45,315 nucleotides of DNA from JAIMBK01 sp040755215 (GCA_040755215.1 JBFMBG010000019.1:1-45315); one strand, 5' to 3'. Positions 23,840-33,747 are shown, numbered from the stretch's first letter. Numbers and translations: made by a program. The notes: a model not told the origin generated them from the sequence alone.

Positions 23840-25189
23840 ATGAAAATGATTCGCCGGGTTTTGATCGCAAACAGAGGAGAGATTGCCGTGCGAATCATCC
23901 GTGCCTGTCAGGAACTGGGGATAGAAACAATCCAGGTTTATTCAGAAGCCGATCGTAACTCACTACCGGTTGAATTGGCCAGTTGCTCAATTTGTATCGG
24001 ACCAGCCCGGGCAACAGAAAGTTATTTAAAGGCAAGTACACTGATAAGTGCAGCTTTGATTAAGAAAGCAGACGCTATTCATCCTGGTTATGGCTTTTTG
24101 GCGGAAAATGCTGAGTTTGCTGAGCTTTGCCAGCAGCATAACCTTTGCTTTATCGGTCCACAACCCGACGTTATACGGCTTATGGGAGATAAAATAGCGG
24201 CCCGAAAATTAGCAGGTAAATTAGGGATCCCGCTTGTTCCTGGTTCAAAGGATCCGGTTTCTGATGCGGGGGAGGCGTTGGCTATTGCGCGGGAAATTGG
24301 CTATCCGGTCTTGCTAAAAGCAGCAGCAGGAGGAGGAGGCCGGGGTATGCGAATTGTTTCCAATGATGGCGAAATAAAAAGAGCCTTTGAAAATGCGCAG
24401 GCCGAGGCGGTTGTTGCTTTTGGTGACGGCAGTCTTTATGTTGAAAAATATTTGAGCGAGGTCCGGCATGTTGAAATTCAGGTGTTGGGGGATGGCAGCG
24501 AAGTGGTTCACTTTGGTGAGCGGGATTGTTCAATCCAGCGTCGTCATCAAAAGCTAATTGAAGAAAGTCCCTCGCCGGCAATAACGAGCGATATCCGTGC
24601 GCTTATGGCAGATGCAGCGGTCCGTTTAGCACGTCATGTTGGCTATCAGAGCGCTGGTACCGTGGAATTTATATTTGATGAAAAGACAAGCCAGTTTTAT
24701 TTTATTGAGATGAACACGCGCATCCAGGTAGAACATCCGGTAACGGAAATGGTTACTGGGATGGATTTGGTTAAAGAACAGATCCGAATTGCGGCCGGTG
24801 AGCCGTTGCGAATTCGCCAGGAAGACATTGTATTTAAGGGACATGCCATTGAATGCAGGATAAATGCAGATGACCCGGCAAATAACTTCATGCCCCAACC
24901 CGGTTTAATTACAGAGTATATAGTGCCTGGGGGCCCCGGTATTCGAGTTGATACACATGCTTATCAGGGCTATACAGTGCCGCGCTACTACGATTCAATG
25001 ATCGCAAAAGTGATTGCGTGGGGACAGTGCCGGGAAGAGTCCCTGGCGCGGATGCGCCGTGCTTTAGATGAGTTTAAAATAAGTGGACTAACTACTAACA
25101 TCGATTTTCACCGCTCCCTTTTAAAGCACCAACGTTTTATCGATGGAAATTATCATACTCAATTCGTGGAAAAGCAATTGCTGCGTTAA
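23840..25189 (+). CDS. Biotin carboxylase
   Basis: This 449-residue AccC-type ATP-grasp enzyme carboxylates biotin on the carrier protein with bicarbonate and ATP. It shows the full set of motifs: LIANRGEIAVRIIRA, HPGYGFLAENAEFAE, the glycine loop AAGGGGRGMR, ERDCSIQRRHQKLIEE, and the catalytic EMNTRIQVEHPVTEMVTGMD. The ATG follows AAGGAGG. It lies between the carrier and carboxyltransferase genes; together they make a three-protein carboxylase. It is probably separate from the cell's main acetyl-CoA carboxylase because the operon lacks accA/accD. Confidence 0.95.
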   Translation: MKMIRRVLIANRGEIAVRIIRACQELGIETIQVYSEADRNSLPVELASCSICIGPARATESYLKASTLISAALIKKADAIHPGYGFLAENAEFAELCQQHNLCFIGPQPDVIRLMGDKIAARKLAGKLGIPLVPGSKDPVSDAGEALAIAREIGYPVLLKAAAGGGGRGMRIVSNDGEIKRAFENAQAEAVVAFGDGSLYVEKYLSEVRHVEIQVLGDGSEVVHFGERDCSIQRRHQKLIEESPSPAITSDIRALMADAAVRLARHVGYQSAGTVEFIFDEKTSQFYFIEMNTRIQVEHPVTEMVTGMDLVKEQIRIAAGEPLRIRQEDIVFKGHAIECRINADDPANNFMPQPGLITEYIVPGGPGIRVDTHAYQGYTVPRYYDSMIAKVIAWGQCREESLARMRRALDEFKISGLTTNIDFHRSLLKHQRFIDGNYHTQFVEKQLLR

Positions 25190-25229
25190 TCCGGGAAAAA
25201 TCTAAAGAAACCAAAGGGGAGATTAATTT

Positions 25230-26705
25230 ATGAAGCAAATTTACTTACTTGACGAAACTATCCGCGACGCTCACCAATCAAACTGGGCAACGCGGATGAC
25301 CAACGCAATGATTGCGCCGATTGCCTCGCGTATCGATCAGGCAGGATATATCACAGTGGATTTAGCAGGCGGAGCAGTATTTGACGTTTGTGTTCGTTAC
25401 TTGAAGGAAAATCCATGGGAGCGCATGCGTATATTCAGTAAGGTTTTTCGGAACACACCGCTGCAAATTTGGAACAGGGGTCAGAGCCTGTTCACTTTTG
25501 AGCTTTTTCCGGACGACATTGTCGCGTTAACAACCAAAAATATTGCCGCCTGTGGAATTAAACACCTTCATGTCTATGATGCCCTAAATGACATCCGGAA
25601 CATAGAACTGCCGGTCAAGACGGCAAAGGAAGCGGGCTTAAGTGTTACGGCAGATATAGTGTACAGTTTGAGCCCGGTCCATACGGACGCCCATTACCAG
25701 GACCGCGCGCGGGAGATCGTGCAACTCAAAGTGGACCGGATCTGCATCAAAGATCCGAGCGGGCTTTTGACCCCGGAACGGACACGAACCCTGGTTCCGG
25801 CTGTAAAAGAGGTGATCGGGGAGATACCGTTGGAAATACACACTCACTGTATAGCCGGAGGGGAAGTGGCCAATCAGGTTTATGTGGAAGCCATGGAGCG
25901 CGGCGCCACTATTTTCCACACCGCGGTTCGGCCGCTGGCTTACGGTGCAGCTCAACCGCCTGCAGAATATGTAATCGAACAGGCGCTCCAAAGAGGTTTT
26001 GCCGTCGACGTTGACTCCAAGGCCCTGGAGGAGATCGCCGGGTATTTTACCTGGGTTGCCTATCGGGAAAACAAACCGTTGGGCGAACCCCAGAAATATA
26101 ACCCAAAGTTATATGAGCATCAGCTCCCGGGGGGGATGATTACCAACTTTAAGTCGCAGCTCAAAGACATCAATATGGAACATCGCCTGGAAGAGATTTT
26201 AGAAGAGGTTGCTCAAGTTCGCAAGGACTTCGGTTATCCAGTTTCAGTAAGCCCCTTTTCCCAAATGCTCTTTACCCAGGCGACCTTAAATGTAGTGCAG
26301 GGGGAGCGTTACAAAACGATCCCCATCGAACTCCAAAAATTAGCCCTCGGGTATTACGGAAAAACGCCCGGACCGGTTGCGCAGGAAATTCTGGATCGGG
26401 TCGTTACCGGGAACAGGACGCCGGTTACCGGACGCGCGGGCGATTACATTCCGCCGGCCATTGAGCGGCTACGGGCGGAGAGAGGCCCCTTTGCCAGCGA
26501 CGATGAGTTATTATTAACAGCTTATTACTATAATTATGATCCGAAAATTTTAGGTGATTTGTTCAATGAAAAAGGCGAAGCTGTTTCCGGCCTCCGTTTT
26601 CGCACCTCTCCGTTAATCGAGTTGGTCGAGTACCTGAGCAGGAAAAAGGATATCCATAAGGTGCAGATAAGCTTTGGGGGATTAGAACTCAGGATCGCCC
26701 ACTAG
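25230..26705 (+). CDS. Pyruvate carboxylase-type carboxyltransferase subunit (substrate unknown)
   Basis: This 491-residue protein belongs to the PycB/OadA/transcarboxylase 5S family, with an HMGL-like TIM barrel followed by the conserved carboxylase domain. It keeps RDAHQS, the arginine in RGQS, the metal-site lysine Lys174 in CIKDPSG, and His204/His206 in HTHC. It departs from the family in places: the Thr of the usual H-x-H-x-T-[ST]-G motif is Ile208, and the typical DTA-SPLAGGTSQPP segment reads HTAVRPLAYGAAQPP. This suggests a substrate other than pyruvate or oxaloacetate. It has no fused biotin domain and relies on the upstream carrier. A 138-base piece of its 3' end recurs at 37838. 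Confidence 0.9.
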   Translation: MKQIYLLDETIRDAHQSNWATRMTNAMIAPIASRIDQAGYITVDLAGGAVFDVCVRYLKENPWERMRIFSKVFRNTPLQIWNRGQSLFTFELFPDDIVALTTKNIAACGIKHLHVYDALNDIRNIELPVKTAKEAGLSVTADIVYSLSPVHTDAHYQDRAREIVQLKVDRICIKDPSGLLTPERTRTLVPAVKEVIGEIPLEIHTHCIAGGEVANQVYVEAMERGATIFHTAVRPLAYGAAQPPAEYVIEQALQRGFAVDVDSKALEEIAGYFTWVAYRENKPLGEPQKYNPKLYEHQLPGGMITNFKSQLKDINMEHRLEEILEEVAQVRKDFGYPVSVSPFSQMLFTQATLNVVQGERYKTIPIELQKLALGYYGKTPGPVAQEILDRVVTGNRTPVTGRAGDYIPPAIERLRAERGPFASDDELLLTAYYYNYDPKILGDLFNEKGEAVSGLRFRTSPLIELVEYLSRKKDIHKVQISFGGLELRIAH

Positions 26706-26742
26706 GGAGTATTTATTCAGTCAATGCGGGAGGGAAAGAAAA

Positions 26743-27498
26743 TTGAAAAAGCGCGTAGCGATAGTAACTGGTGGTGCTGGTGGTATTGGGAAAGAAATAT
26801 GTCGCCTGCTTCTTCAAAAAAACGTTATAGTTGTTGCCGTAGGGAGGAGTGAGGAAAAATTAAAAACCCTCGTAAGTGAACTGGGTAATCTAGGTGAAAT
26901 TTCTTACTTTGCTGCAGATGTAACGAAAGGGGAGGAAGTTAAACTATTAGTTGATAAGGTTCAAAAAAGATATGGAAGAATAGATATTTTAGTTAATAAT
27001 GCCGGGGGTTCAATGGGGTTGAAGAAAAATATCGAGGATATCGAGGAGGAAGAATGGAATACCCTTATTAGAAGTAACTTAACTTCTACATATTTATGCT
27101 GCAAATACGTTGTACCAATCATGAAAAAGACAAAATGGGGACGCATAGTAAATATTTCTTCACAAGCCGGACGGAATATTAGTTTCTTTGGGAGCTCGGC
27201 ATATTGTAGCGCTAAAGCTGGGGTTATAGGATTAACCAGGCAAGTTGCTTATGAATTAGCTACTTACGGAGTAACTGTTAATGCTATAGCGCCTGGACTA
27301 ATTGAAACTGAAAGAATTAAAAATTATTGGCGTAATAAAAACGAAACCGACCGTAGTGAACGCCTTAAAACAACACCTATGGGGCGGCTTGGTCATCCCG
27401 AGGAAATTGCATCTGCAGTAGCTTATTTATGTTCAGATGGTGCTTCCTATATCACAGGTGTAGTTTTGGATGTAAATGGTGGCTCTTTTATAGGATAA
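26743..27498 (+). CDS. SDR family oxidoreductase (FabG-like)
   Basis: This 251-residue short-chain dehydrogenase has all catalytic features: cofactor loop TGGAGGIG, NNAG, Ser in NISSQAG, and YCSAK. It is likely to oxidise or reduce a 3-hydroxyacyl/3-oxoacyl-CoA or another alcohol/ketone; Ala and Val where NADP-specific enzymes often carry Arg leave the cofactor undecided. TTG 26743 is the start, with GGGAGGG eight bases upstream. The gene is more AT-rich than the carboxyltransferase before it. It lies between the carboxylase genes and the acyl-CoA ligase. Confidence 0.9.
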   Translation: MKKRVAIVTGGAGGIGKEICRLLLQKNVIVVAVGRSEEKLKTLVSELGNLGEISYFAADVTKGEEVKLLVDKVQKRYGRIDILVNNAGGSMGLKKNIEDIEEEEWNTLIRSNLTSTYLCCKYVVPIMKKTKWGRIVNISSQAGRNISFFGSSAYCSAKAGVIGLTRQVAYELATYGVTVNAIAPGLIETERIKNYWRNKNETDRSERLKTTPMGRLGHPEEIASAVAYLCSDGASYITGVVLDVNGGSFIG

Positions 27499-27603
27499 AA
27501 TTGGCGATTAATTCTATAGTTCTTAAAAATCCTGCTATGTAATTAACAGTATCTTATTTGATAAAAATGTACATGTAGGTATCATTTAAGGAGGATGTTT
27601 ATT

Positions 27604-29745
27604 TTGTTTAGTCTTAAAGAAAAACTTGATGCGGTATTTTATCCCCGAAGTGTGGTAGTGATTGGGGCCTCAGGCGACTTTTCCAAGGTAAGCGGCAGGC
27701 CGCTCAAGTTTTTACTTAACCAGGGTTATAAGGGAAATTTATATGCCATTAACCCCCGTTATAAAGATATCAATGGCATTAAGTGCTACCCCGATTTAAC
27801 CAGTCTGCCGGAAGTGCCCGACTTAGCGGTAATAATTTTACCGGCCCCGGCAGTTACCAGGGTAATTGAAGAAGCGGCCGGTTTCGGCCTAAAGGCTGCG
27901 CTGATCATTACTTCCGGATTTGCGGAAATGGGCGGGGAAGGCAGAAAATTGCAGGAAAAGATAAAGGAGATTGCCAGAACCACTGGCATTGCAGTATGCG
28001 GGCCGAACTCAGCCGGCATCATTAATGCCAGTAACGGTATGGCCGCCACCATCAGCCAGGTGATCGAAAAAAAGGTATTTAAATCAGGCAATGCTGCCTT
28101 TATTACCCAGAGCGGGGCATTTGGCACCTTTATTACCGCCTTGGCCCAGGACATGAATATCGGATTTAAATATTACGTAAGCACAGGCAATGAAGTAGAT
28201 GTCGAAATGTCCGATTACATTGAATACATTCTGGAGGATCCGGAAATCAGGGTAGTTGCGGCTTATATCGAGGGTCTGCGCAACGGTAAGAAATTTGCCC
28301 GAATTGCGGAGAGAGCGGCTGAATTGGGGAAGGCGATCGTTGCCATTAAGGTTGGACGTACGGAAAGGGGCGCCAAGGCTGCCCAATCTCATACCGCATC
28401 AATAACTGGGGTAGATGAGATCTATGATGGCATTTTCAAGCAAAAAGGGGTCATCAGGGCCGAGGACGAAAGAGATTTGCTTGATATTATTTCCGTCTTT
28501 CAAAATGAACCATGGCCCGCAGGGAACGGGGTTGGCATTATTACCATGTCCGGCGGGGCGGGGGTACTCCTCACCGACAGCTGTTACAGGAATGGGTTGG
28601 AGGTTCCGGAATTACAGCCGGAGACGATCGCGGAACTGAAAGGCAAGTTACCGCCCTTTAGCGCCCTGGAAAACCCGGTGGATATTACAGGGCAGTTCCT
28701 TTCCGATCCAGATCTATTAAAATATTGTATCCTGGCCATGGACAGGGATAAAGGTATCCATTCCATTGTGCTGTTCATGGGCTTAATTTTAGAAAAAGGA
28801 AAACAGGTCTCACAGGATATAACAAAATTAGTTAAACAGATCAGCAAACCTTTATATGTTGTCTGGATTGCCGGTCCAGAAGACGCCATTGCGGACTTGA
28901 GAAAAAGCGGCGTAACTGTATTTACAAGCCCTGTAAGCTGCGTGAAAGCAATCGCGACTTTGTTTTCCCACCAGCAATTTGTTCAGGAGACGAAAGAGGA
29001 TAAGGGCAAAGAATTGCTCTTAGCTTCCAAAAAGGAAGAATGTTGCCGCGAGGCTAAGTCTAATCTCCTTCAAAAGCAAGGCTTTTTGACAGAATATGCC
29101 GGAAAAAAGATTTTAGCCAGTTACGGTATTAGTGTTCCTAAGGGGGAACTGGCCAAAAGCCTTACTGAGGCCTTAAGTGTGGCCAGGGAAATTGGCTACC
29201 CGGTTTGCCTGAAAGTACAATCCCCGGATATCATGCACAAAACCGAGGCCGGAGTAGTACGCTTAAACATTAGTGATGACGACCAGCTGACTAAAGCATA
29301 TGATGACGTTATTCGGAATGCCGTTAAGTATAAACCTTCAGCAGTAATCGAGGGCGTAATTGTAGAGAAAATGGCGGAAAAGGGCTATGAAATCATCATT
29401 GGCGTCTTAAATGATCAAGATTTTGGGCCAGTACTCATGTATGGTATGGGTGGAATTTTTATTGAAGTTATTAAGGACGTTAGCTACATGCTGGCGCCGC
29501 TGACCTATCGGGATGCCGAGAAAATGATTAGCAGCACCAAGGCCGTTAAGATCCTAAAGGGTGCCAGAGGGGGGTTTGTCGGTGATGTGGATGCGATTAT
29601 CGATGTTTTATTAAAGGTATCTAAACTTGCCTATGATTTTAAAGACAGCCTGGAGGAGATTGATATCAACCCCATCCTGGTCCACGAAAAAGGTAAAGGG
29701 GTAACGGCTGTAGATTGCTTGTTTAAATTAAAAGTTAATTCATAA
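27604..29745 (+). CDS. Acyl-CoA synthetase (ADP-forming), fused alpha/beta
   Basis: This 713-residue ACD-type enzyme interconverts an acyl-CoA, ADP and phosphate with the free acid, CoA and ATP. The order is a CoA-binding domain (VVVIGASGDFSK near residue 20), succinyl-CoA ligase-like domains with the phospho-His in SHTAS (His263), and a C-terminal ATP-grasp domain (from about residue 490, GYPVCLKVQSPDIMHKTEAG). The start is TTG 27604, nine bases after AAGGAGG; ATG 27595 is too close to that site. The enzyme could activate the imported acid or conserve energy from the acyl-CoA product. Confidence 0.92.
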   Translation: MFSLKEKLDAVFYPRSVVVIGASGDFSKVSGRPLKFLLNQGYKGNLYAINPRYKDINGIKCYPDLTSLPEVPDLAVIILPAPAVTRVIEEAAGFGLKAALIITSGFAEMGGEGRKLQEKIKEIARTTGIAVCGPNSAGIINASNGMAATISQVIEKKVFKSGNAAFITQSGAFGTFITALAQDMNIGFKYYVSTGNEVDVEMSDYIEYILEDPEIRVVAAYIEGLRNGKKFARIAERAAELGKAIVAIKVGRTERGAKAAQSHTASITGVDEIYDGIFKQKGVIRAEDERDLLDIISVFQNEPWPAGNGVGIITMSGGAGVLLTDSCYRNGLEVPELQPETIAELKGKLPPFSALENPVDITGQFLSDPDLLKYCILAMDRDKGIHSIVLFMGLILEKGKQVSQDITKLVKQISKPLYVVWIAGPEDAIADLRKSGVTVFTSPVSCVKAIATLFSHQQFVQETKEDKGKELLLASKKEECCREAKSNLLQKQGFLTEYAGKKILASYGISVPKGELAKSLTEALSVAREIGYPVCLKVQSPDIMHKTEAGVVRLNISDDDQLTKAYDDVIRNAVKYKPSAVIEGVIVEKMAEKGYEIIIGVLNDQDFGPVLMYGMGGIFIEVIKDVSYMLAPLTYRDAEKMISSTKAVKILKGARGGFVGDVDAIIDVLLKVSKLAYDFKDSLEEIDINPILVHEKGKGVTAVDCLFKLKVNS

Positions 29746-29794
29746 CCACTTTGCCAAGATAACTGAGTTTAGATTGAAAGTGGGAGGTTTGCTG

Positions 29795-30235
29795 ATGGGT
29801 CTGTATTTTGAGGAAATGAACATAGGGGATGAATACCGGAGTCCCGGGAGAACTATTACGGAAACTGATGTGGTTATGTTTGCCGCCCTATCCGGGGATT
29901 ATAGCCAGTTACATACAGATGAAGAGTATGCTAAAAATACTATTTATGGTAAAAGAATTGCCCATGGCGCCTTGGGTTTTTGCGTTGCCACTGGTTTATA
30001 CTCCAGATTTGGTATTTTTGATGGAACATCCATGGGTTTTCTTGGTATGGAATGGAGGTTTCTTAAACCTATCTTTATTGGGGATACAATCCATATAGTG
30101 ATGACTATTACTGGTAAAAGAGAAACGTCTAAGAATGATAGGGGTATTATTGAGCGTACCATAAAGATGTATAATCAGCACGGAACTTTAGTGCAGGAAG
30201 GGGTATCGAAAGTTATGGTGAAAAGAAAAACGTGA
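29795..30235 (+). CDS. MaoC-like hydratase/dehydratase
   Basis: This 146-residue hot-dog fold protein has the hydratase motif SGDYSQLHTDEEYAK (Asp and His of the catalytic D-x4-H) and GKRIAHGALGF. MaoC-type enzymes hydrate enoyl-CoA to 3-hydroxyacyl-CoA. ATG 29795 is seven bases from GGGAGG; the upstream frame to 29774 is less likely. It is the last gene of operon 1, 560 bases after the ATP-grasp domain of the ligase begins, and is followed by the second sigma-54 promoter region. Confidence 0.9.
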   Translation: MGLYFEEMNIGDEYRSPGRTITETDVVMFAALSGDYSQLHTDEEYAKNTIYGKRIAHGALGFCVATGLYSRFGIFDGTSMGFLGMEWRFLKPIFIGDTIHIVMTITGKRETSKNDRGIIERTIKMYNQHGTLVQEGVSKVMVKRKT

Positions 30236-30272
30236 TTTTATAAGGTGGCAAACTTTTAACTAAGCCGATATA

Positions 30273-30365
30273 TTGTATATGATCTGTAGCTATATTACAA
30301 AAAGTATACAAGTTAAAAACGTTATAATTTGGAGACATTCCAAAAAAGTAGTTTACTATTTGTTA
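30273..30365 (+). promoter_or_regulatory. Upstream activator half-sites for sigma-54 promoter 2
   Basis: A conserved block TTGTATATGATCTGT begins at 30273 and runs into ATTACAAAAAGTATAC (30294-30309). The facing half-site GTTTACTATTTGTTA is at 30351-30365 and matches the reverse complement at 13 of 15 positions. The block at 36183-36219 has the same length and layout. Confidence 0.77.
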
Positions 30366-30440
30366 CACTTATACATTTAAGATTAATTAATTAAAATTAA
30401 ATTTGATTTTTTCATTGGACGTTTACTTCCCGGTATGAAC

Positions 30441-30456
30441 AGGCACGATGTTTGCA
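30441..30456 (+). promoter_or_regulatory. Sigma-54 promoter 2
   Basis: AGGCACGATGTTTGCA has GG at 30442-30443 and GC at 30454-30455, ten bases apart. This is the closest of the three to the -24/-12 consensus (TGGCAC-N5-TTGCA). It drives the TRAP transporter operon. Confidence 0.9.
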
Positions 30457-30652
30457 CATAAAATGGAAGGAGGTGTCTTGCAAACAATAGAATTGTTTTG
30501 ACTTAAAATTAACTAACTATTAAACAGTCCTAATAGGTTTTGTCATTGAATGGGGAGGTGATTGCAAAAAGTCGGGTATAAATATAATTAGTGTAGACTG
30601 GAAAAGACTTAATAATCGTTGCAAGAAAAATTTTAGTAAGGGGTGATATTTA

Positions 30653-31720
30653 ATGGTTAATTACCTTTTTAGAAAATCACAACATTTATTAATATTAATC
30701 ATTTCTGTTTTATTTTTTCTAACTCTGGCTGGATGCGGAAAAAGCAATGAGGGTGACAAAGGTAAGGCAGTTGCGAATAAAGAAGGAGCAGGAGGAAAAA
30801 CACTTAATCTTGTGCTCGCAAGTTCGGCTCCTAGTGATCTTTCAATGGGCAAAACCTTGAAGTTTTTTGCTGAACAGGTTGAAAAAAAGACGAATGGCCA
30901 GGTTAAATTCAAGGTATTTCTTGACGGCAGCTTGTATTCAGAAGCAACCGCTGTTCAGGCGTTAAAAAATCATGAAGTTGATGTGTGTACAATTTCAGAT
31001 GGTAATTTTGGTGCTTTTAGCAAAAAAATGTTTTTCATGAATTTGCCGTATGTATTTAATAGCCGGGAAAGTTTTGCGAAGGTATTGCAAAGTCCACTTA
31101 TGGAGCAAATTAAAAAAGAAATTGAACAAGAAGGATATAAGCCCATAGCTTTTTTAGAAAATGGCGGGATGCGTGTATTTTATAATAGGAAACATCCTGT
31201 TCGCGTGCCTGCAGACACGAAAGATTTAAAGATCCGCACAGTTGATAGTCCTGTAGATGTAAGTATCACGGAGTCATTCGGCGCATCCGCAACACCGGTC
31301 GCCTGGGCGGAAACTTACAATGCCCTTGCCCAAGGAGTTGTCGATGGCGCACATGCTCCCTGGGATTGGGCTCTCCGCTCGCGTCATGTGGAAGTGTGCA
31401 AATATGCAACGGAGATAGATGCGATTATAGGTATTCACCTGCTCCTTATGGATCCAAAGAGATTTAATGAACTTCCGCCAAATGTTCAACAAGCAATAAT
31501 AGAATCCGCTAAGGAAGCCGAGAAAGAGATAATCAAGGTCACCGGTGAAGATATTGCAAAATGTAAAGATGAAGCTATTAATAAGATGGGAGTTAAAGTG
31601 TATAAGCCCACTCCGGAAGAATTAGAAAAATGGCGGGAGGCAGGCCGTTCGGTCTGGCCTAAATATTCCAAGGAAGTACCTCAAAAACTTTTAGATGATA
31701 TCCTGGCGATTCAAAAATAG
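30653..31720 (+). CDS. TRAP transporter substrate-binding lipoprotein (DctP family), island copy
   Basis: This 355-residue receptor has a lipoprotein signal (LTLAGCGKS) and mature DctP-type sequence. The ligand-binding region LKIRTVDSPVD contains the conserved carboxylate-binding Arg. Identity with the receptor at 404 is limited, so the ligands probably differ. ATG 30653 follows AAGGGGTG. As the first gene of the sigma-54-controlled transporter operon it probably imports the substrate of the island pathway. Confidence 0.92.
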   Translation: MVNYLFRKSQHLLILIISVLFFLTLAGCGKSNEGDKGKAVANKEGAGGKTLNLVLASSAPSDLSMGKTLKFFAEQVEKKTNGQVKFKVFLDGSLYSEATAVQALKNHEVDVCTISDGNFGAFSKKMFFMNLPYVFNSRESFAKVLQSPLMEQIKKEIEQEGYKPIAFLENGGMRVFYNRKHPVRVPADTKDLKIRTVDSPVDVSITESFGASATPVAWAETYNALAQGVVDGAHAPWDWALRSRHVEVCKYATEIDAIIGIHLLLMDPKRFNELPPNVQQAIIESAKEAEKEIIKVTGEDIAKCKDEAINKMGVKVYKPTPEELEKWREAGRSVWPKYSKEVPQKLLDDILAIQK

Positions 31721-31873
31721 TAAAAGTAGAAAATAAAAGTTCAAAGCCGGCCACTGCATAAATGGGGGAATATACGAAGTCTTTAAATTACAGATATAAA
31801 TATATAAATGCAGTGGCTTTGGCTAAATTTATTAGCTAAGAAAGTTGCACCTTGATTTAATAAGGAGGCTTGT

Positions 31874-32323
31874 ATGAACGAGTTAAGGGAAACAATCCTA
31901 GAAAAAATTTTAGGGATTTTTGTTATAATTGTGATGATCTGCTTAACCATAGTAATTAATGCGGAGGTAGTGGCCCGTTACATTTTTGGTAATTCCTTTA
32001 AATGGTCCCTTGAAGTCAGCCGCATCTTGTTTTTATGGGTTGTTTTTATTGGTGCTGCTTTGGGCTTCTTTTATGGGGATTATACTTCTATTGATATTAT
32101 TTCTAAAAGATTCGGGCCGAAAGTTCGTAAATTAGTTCTTATTATTTTAGCGTTATTTTTTGTTATGTTTTTTGCCTTGGGAATAAAATATTTCCAGAAA
32201 TCACATATAACAAAGTTCGTGATTTCTGGAATTCCCTATTCAGTAGTATATATATTTCCTCCCATTACAGGATTATTAATGCTTATTTTTGCGATTAAAA
32301 AATTTTTTAACAAACATGAATAA
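31874..32323 (+). CDS. TRAP transporter small permease subunit (DctQ), island copy
   Basis: This 149-residue membrane protein has four hydrophobic segments and the family pattern SFKWSLEVSRILFLWVVFIG. ATG 31874 follows AAGGAGG. About 150 bases separate it from the receptor gene; that gap contains no gene, only partly palindromic AT-rich DNA that repeats the phrase GCAGTGGC/GCCACTGC and could form a hairpin limiting downstream expression. Confidence 0.9.
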   Translation: MNELRETILEKILGIFVIIVMICLTIVINAEVVARYIFGNSFKWSLEVSRILFLWVVFIGAALGFFYGDYTSIDIISKRFGPKVRKLVLIILALFFVMFFALGIKYFQKSHITKFVISGIPYSVVYIFPPITGLLMLIFAIKKFFNKHE

Positions 32324-32369
32324 ATTCAAAACCGATTCTAGGAATTAGTTGCCGGGAGTGAGCGCGATA

Positions 32370-33647
32370 ATGATACTTCAATTAGTGATAGTTTTTGTTG
32401 TTTTAATTGGGATTGGCGTGCCAATTGCATTTTCCATGGGAATAGCCGGCTCTATTGCTGTGCTTACCAGTAATTTTAAGCCGGACATGATTATTCACCG
32501 TACAGTCATGGGTGTGGATGATTTTTTATTGGTTGCGGTGCCTATGTTTATTTTAGCCGGAAACATTATGGAGCGGGGAGATATTTCAAGTAGATTAATT
32601 TATTTAGCGAAAAGTTTATTATGCTGGTTACGTGGAGGCCTACCAATGTCAATGGTGCTTGCGGAGATGTTTTTTTCGGGTATTTCCGGATCTACCGCCG
32701 CCGATGTATCAGCAATGACCGCTATGGCTGTTCCGCCTATGCGGAAAGCGGGGTACAGCAAAGCTTATTCATTAGCAATTATTTGCGCGGCATCGGCCTT
32801 TGGGATTTTAATTCCCCCCTGTATTCTTATGGTTGTATTATCAGCCATTGTAGGAACTTCAGTTTTGGCAGTATTTGTAGGTTCAGTGTTACCCACTTTA
32901 ATATTAGCTGTTCTTGTCATGGGATATATTTGGTTTAAGGCAAAAAGTGAGCAATATGAAACAGAGCCGTTTTCTCTAAAAGAAACGGCAAGATTGTTTA
33001 AGGAGTGTATTTGGGCTTTAGGACTTCCCATTATCATTTTTGGTGGTGTCATATTTGGTGTCGCGACTGCAACTGAAATTGCCGCCGTGTCGGTTGTTTA
33101 CGCTTTTATTGTGGCGAAATATGTTTATAAAAAGCTTTCGTGGAAAGATACCTTTGAAGTTATCAAGAAAAGCGCCATTACGACAGGCACACTATGTATA
33201 ATGTTTGGTTTTGCGACGATAATATCCTATCTTCTTGCCCTAAATCATGTCCCCGAAATATTGCTAGACTGGCTCACGGCAATCACAAGTTCACCAACAG
33301 TAGTTTTAGTAATCTTTTCGTTGATATTCGTAATCATGGGCTCTGTTTTGGAAGGACTACCCGCAGGACTTATTTTTGTTCCCGTTTTTTGGCCGGTGGC
33401 GAAAGAATTTGGGATCGATCCGATCCACTTCCTTGAGGTAGTTGTGGTTTCCATTGGTTTGGGTTTGTTCATTCCGCCTGCCGGTTTGGGAATGATCATA
33501 TCATGTACGGTAGGAAAAGAAAAGGTTGAATTAGTTGCACGTGAATTTATACCTTTTTTAATTATGTTGTTAATTGGTATTATAATTATAGCGGCAATAC
33601 CCTGGTTATCAACCGTTACGCCGAAAGTCTTAGGTGTAACATATTGA
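32370..33647 (+). CDS. TRAP transporter large permease subunit (DctM), island copy
   Basis: This 425-residue polytopic permease has the N-terminal GIGVPIAFSMGIAG, the substrate-path ISGSTAADVSAMTAMAVPPM segment, ILIPPCILM and a C-terminal IPPAGLGMI. ATG 32370 lies 11 bases after GGGAG; TTG 32349 and GTG 32358 are in frame but worse placed. It completes the island TRAP system and is followed by an SDR gene 100 bases later. Confidence 0.92.
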   Translation: MILQLVIVFVVLIGIGVPIAFSMGIAGSIAVLTSNFKPDMIIHRTVMGVDDFLLVAVPMFILAGNIMERGDISSRLIYLAKSLLCWLRGGLPMSMVLAEMFFSGISGSTAADVSAMTAMAVPPMRKAGYSKAYSLAIICAASAFGILIPPCILMVVLSAIVGTSVLAVFVGSVLPTLILAVLVMGYIWFKAKSEQYETEPFSLKETARLFKECIWALGLPIIIFGGVIFGVATATEIAAVSVVYAFIVAKYVYKKLSWKDTFEVIKKSAITTGTLCIMFGFATIISYLLALNHVPEILLDWLTAITSSPTVVLVIFSLIFVIMGSVLEGLPAGLIFVPVFWPVAKEFGIDPIHFLEVVVVSIGLGLFIPPAGLGMIISCTVGKEKVELVAREFIPFLIMLLIGIIIIAAIPWLSTVTPKVLGVTY

Positions 33648-33747
33648 ACTAGATATATAAATACATGTAGAGAATGTGAGGTAAAGTTTGGCAAGGATTT
33701 TTGTGATAACGAAGCTTGGTTAGGACAATGAGGTGAAGGAGTTAAAA

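Larger units (their letters stand above)
30236..30652. other. Intergenic region carrying sigma-54 promoter 2
   Basis: No gene is present. The stretch holds the activator half-sites and the -24/-12 promoter listed separately, and about 195 bases of AT-rich leader before the TRAP receptor gene. A GGAGG at 30469 in the leader has no useful reading frame behind it. Confidence 0.75.
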
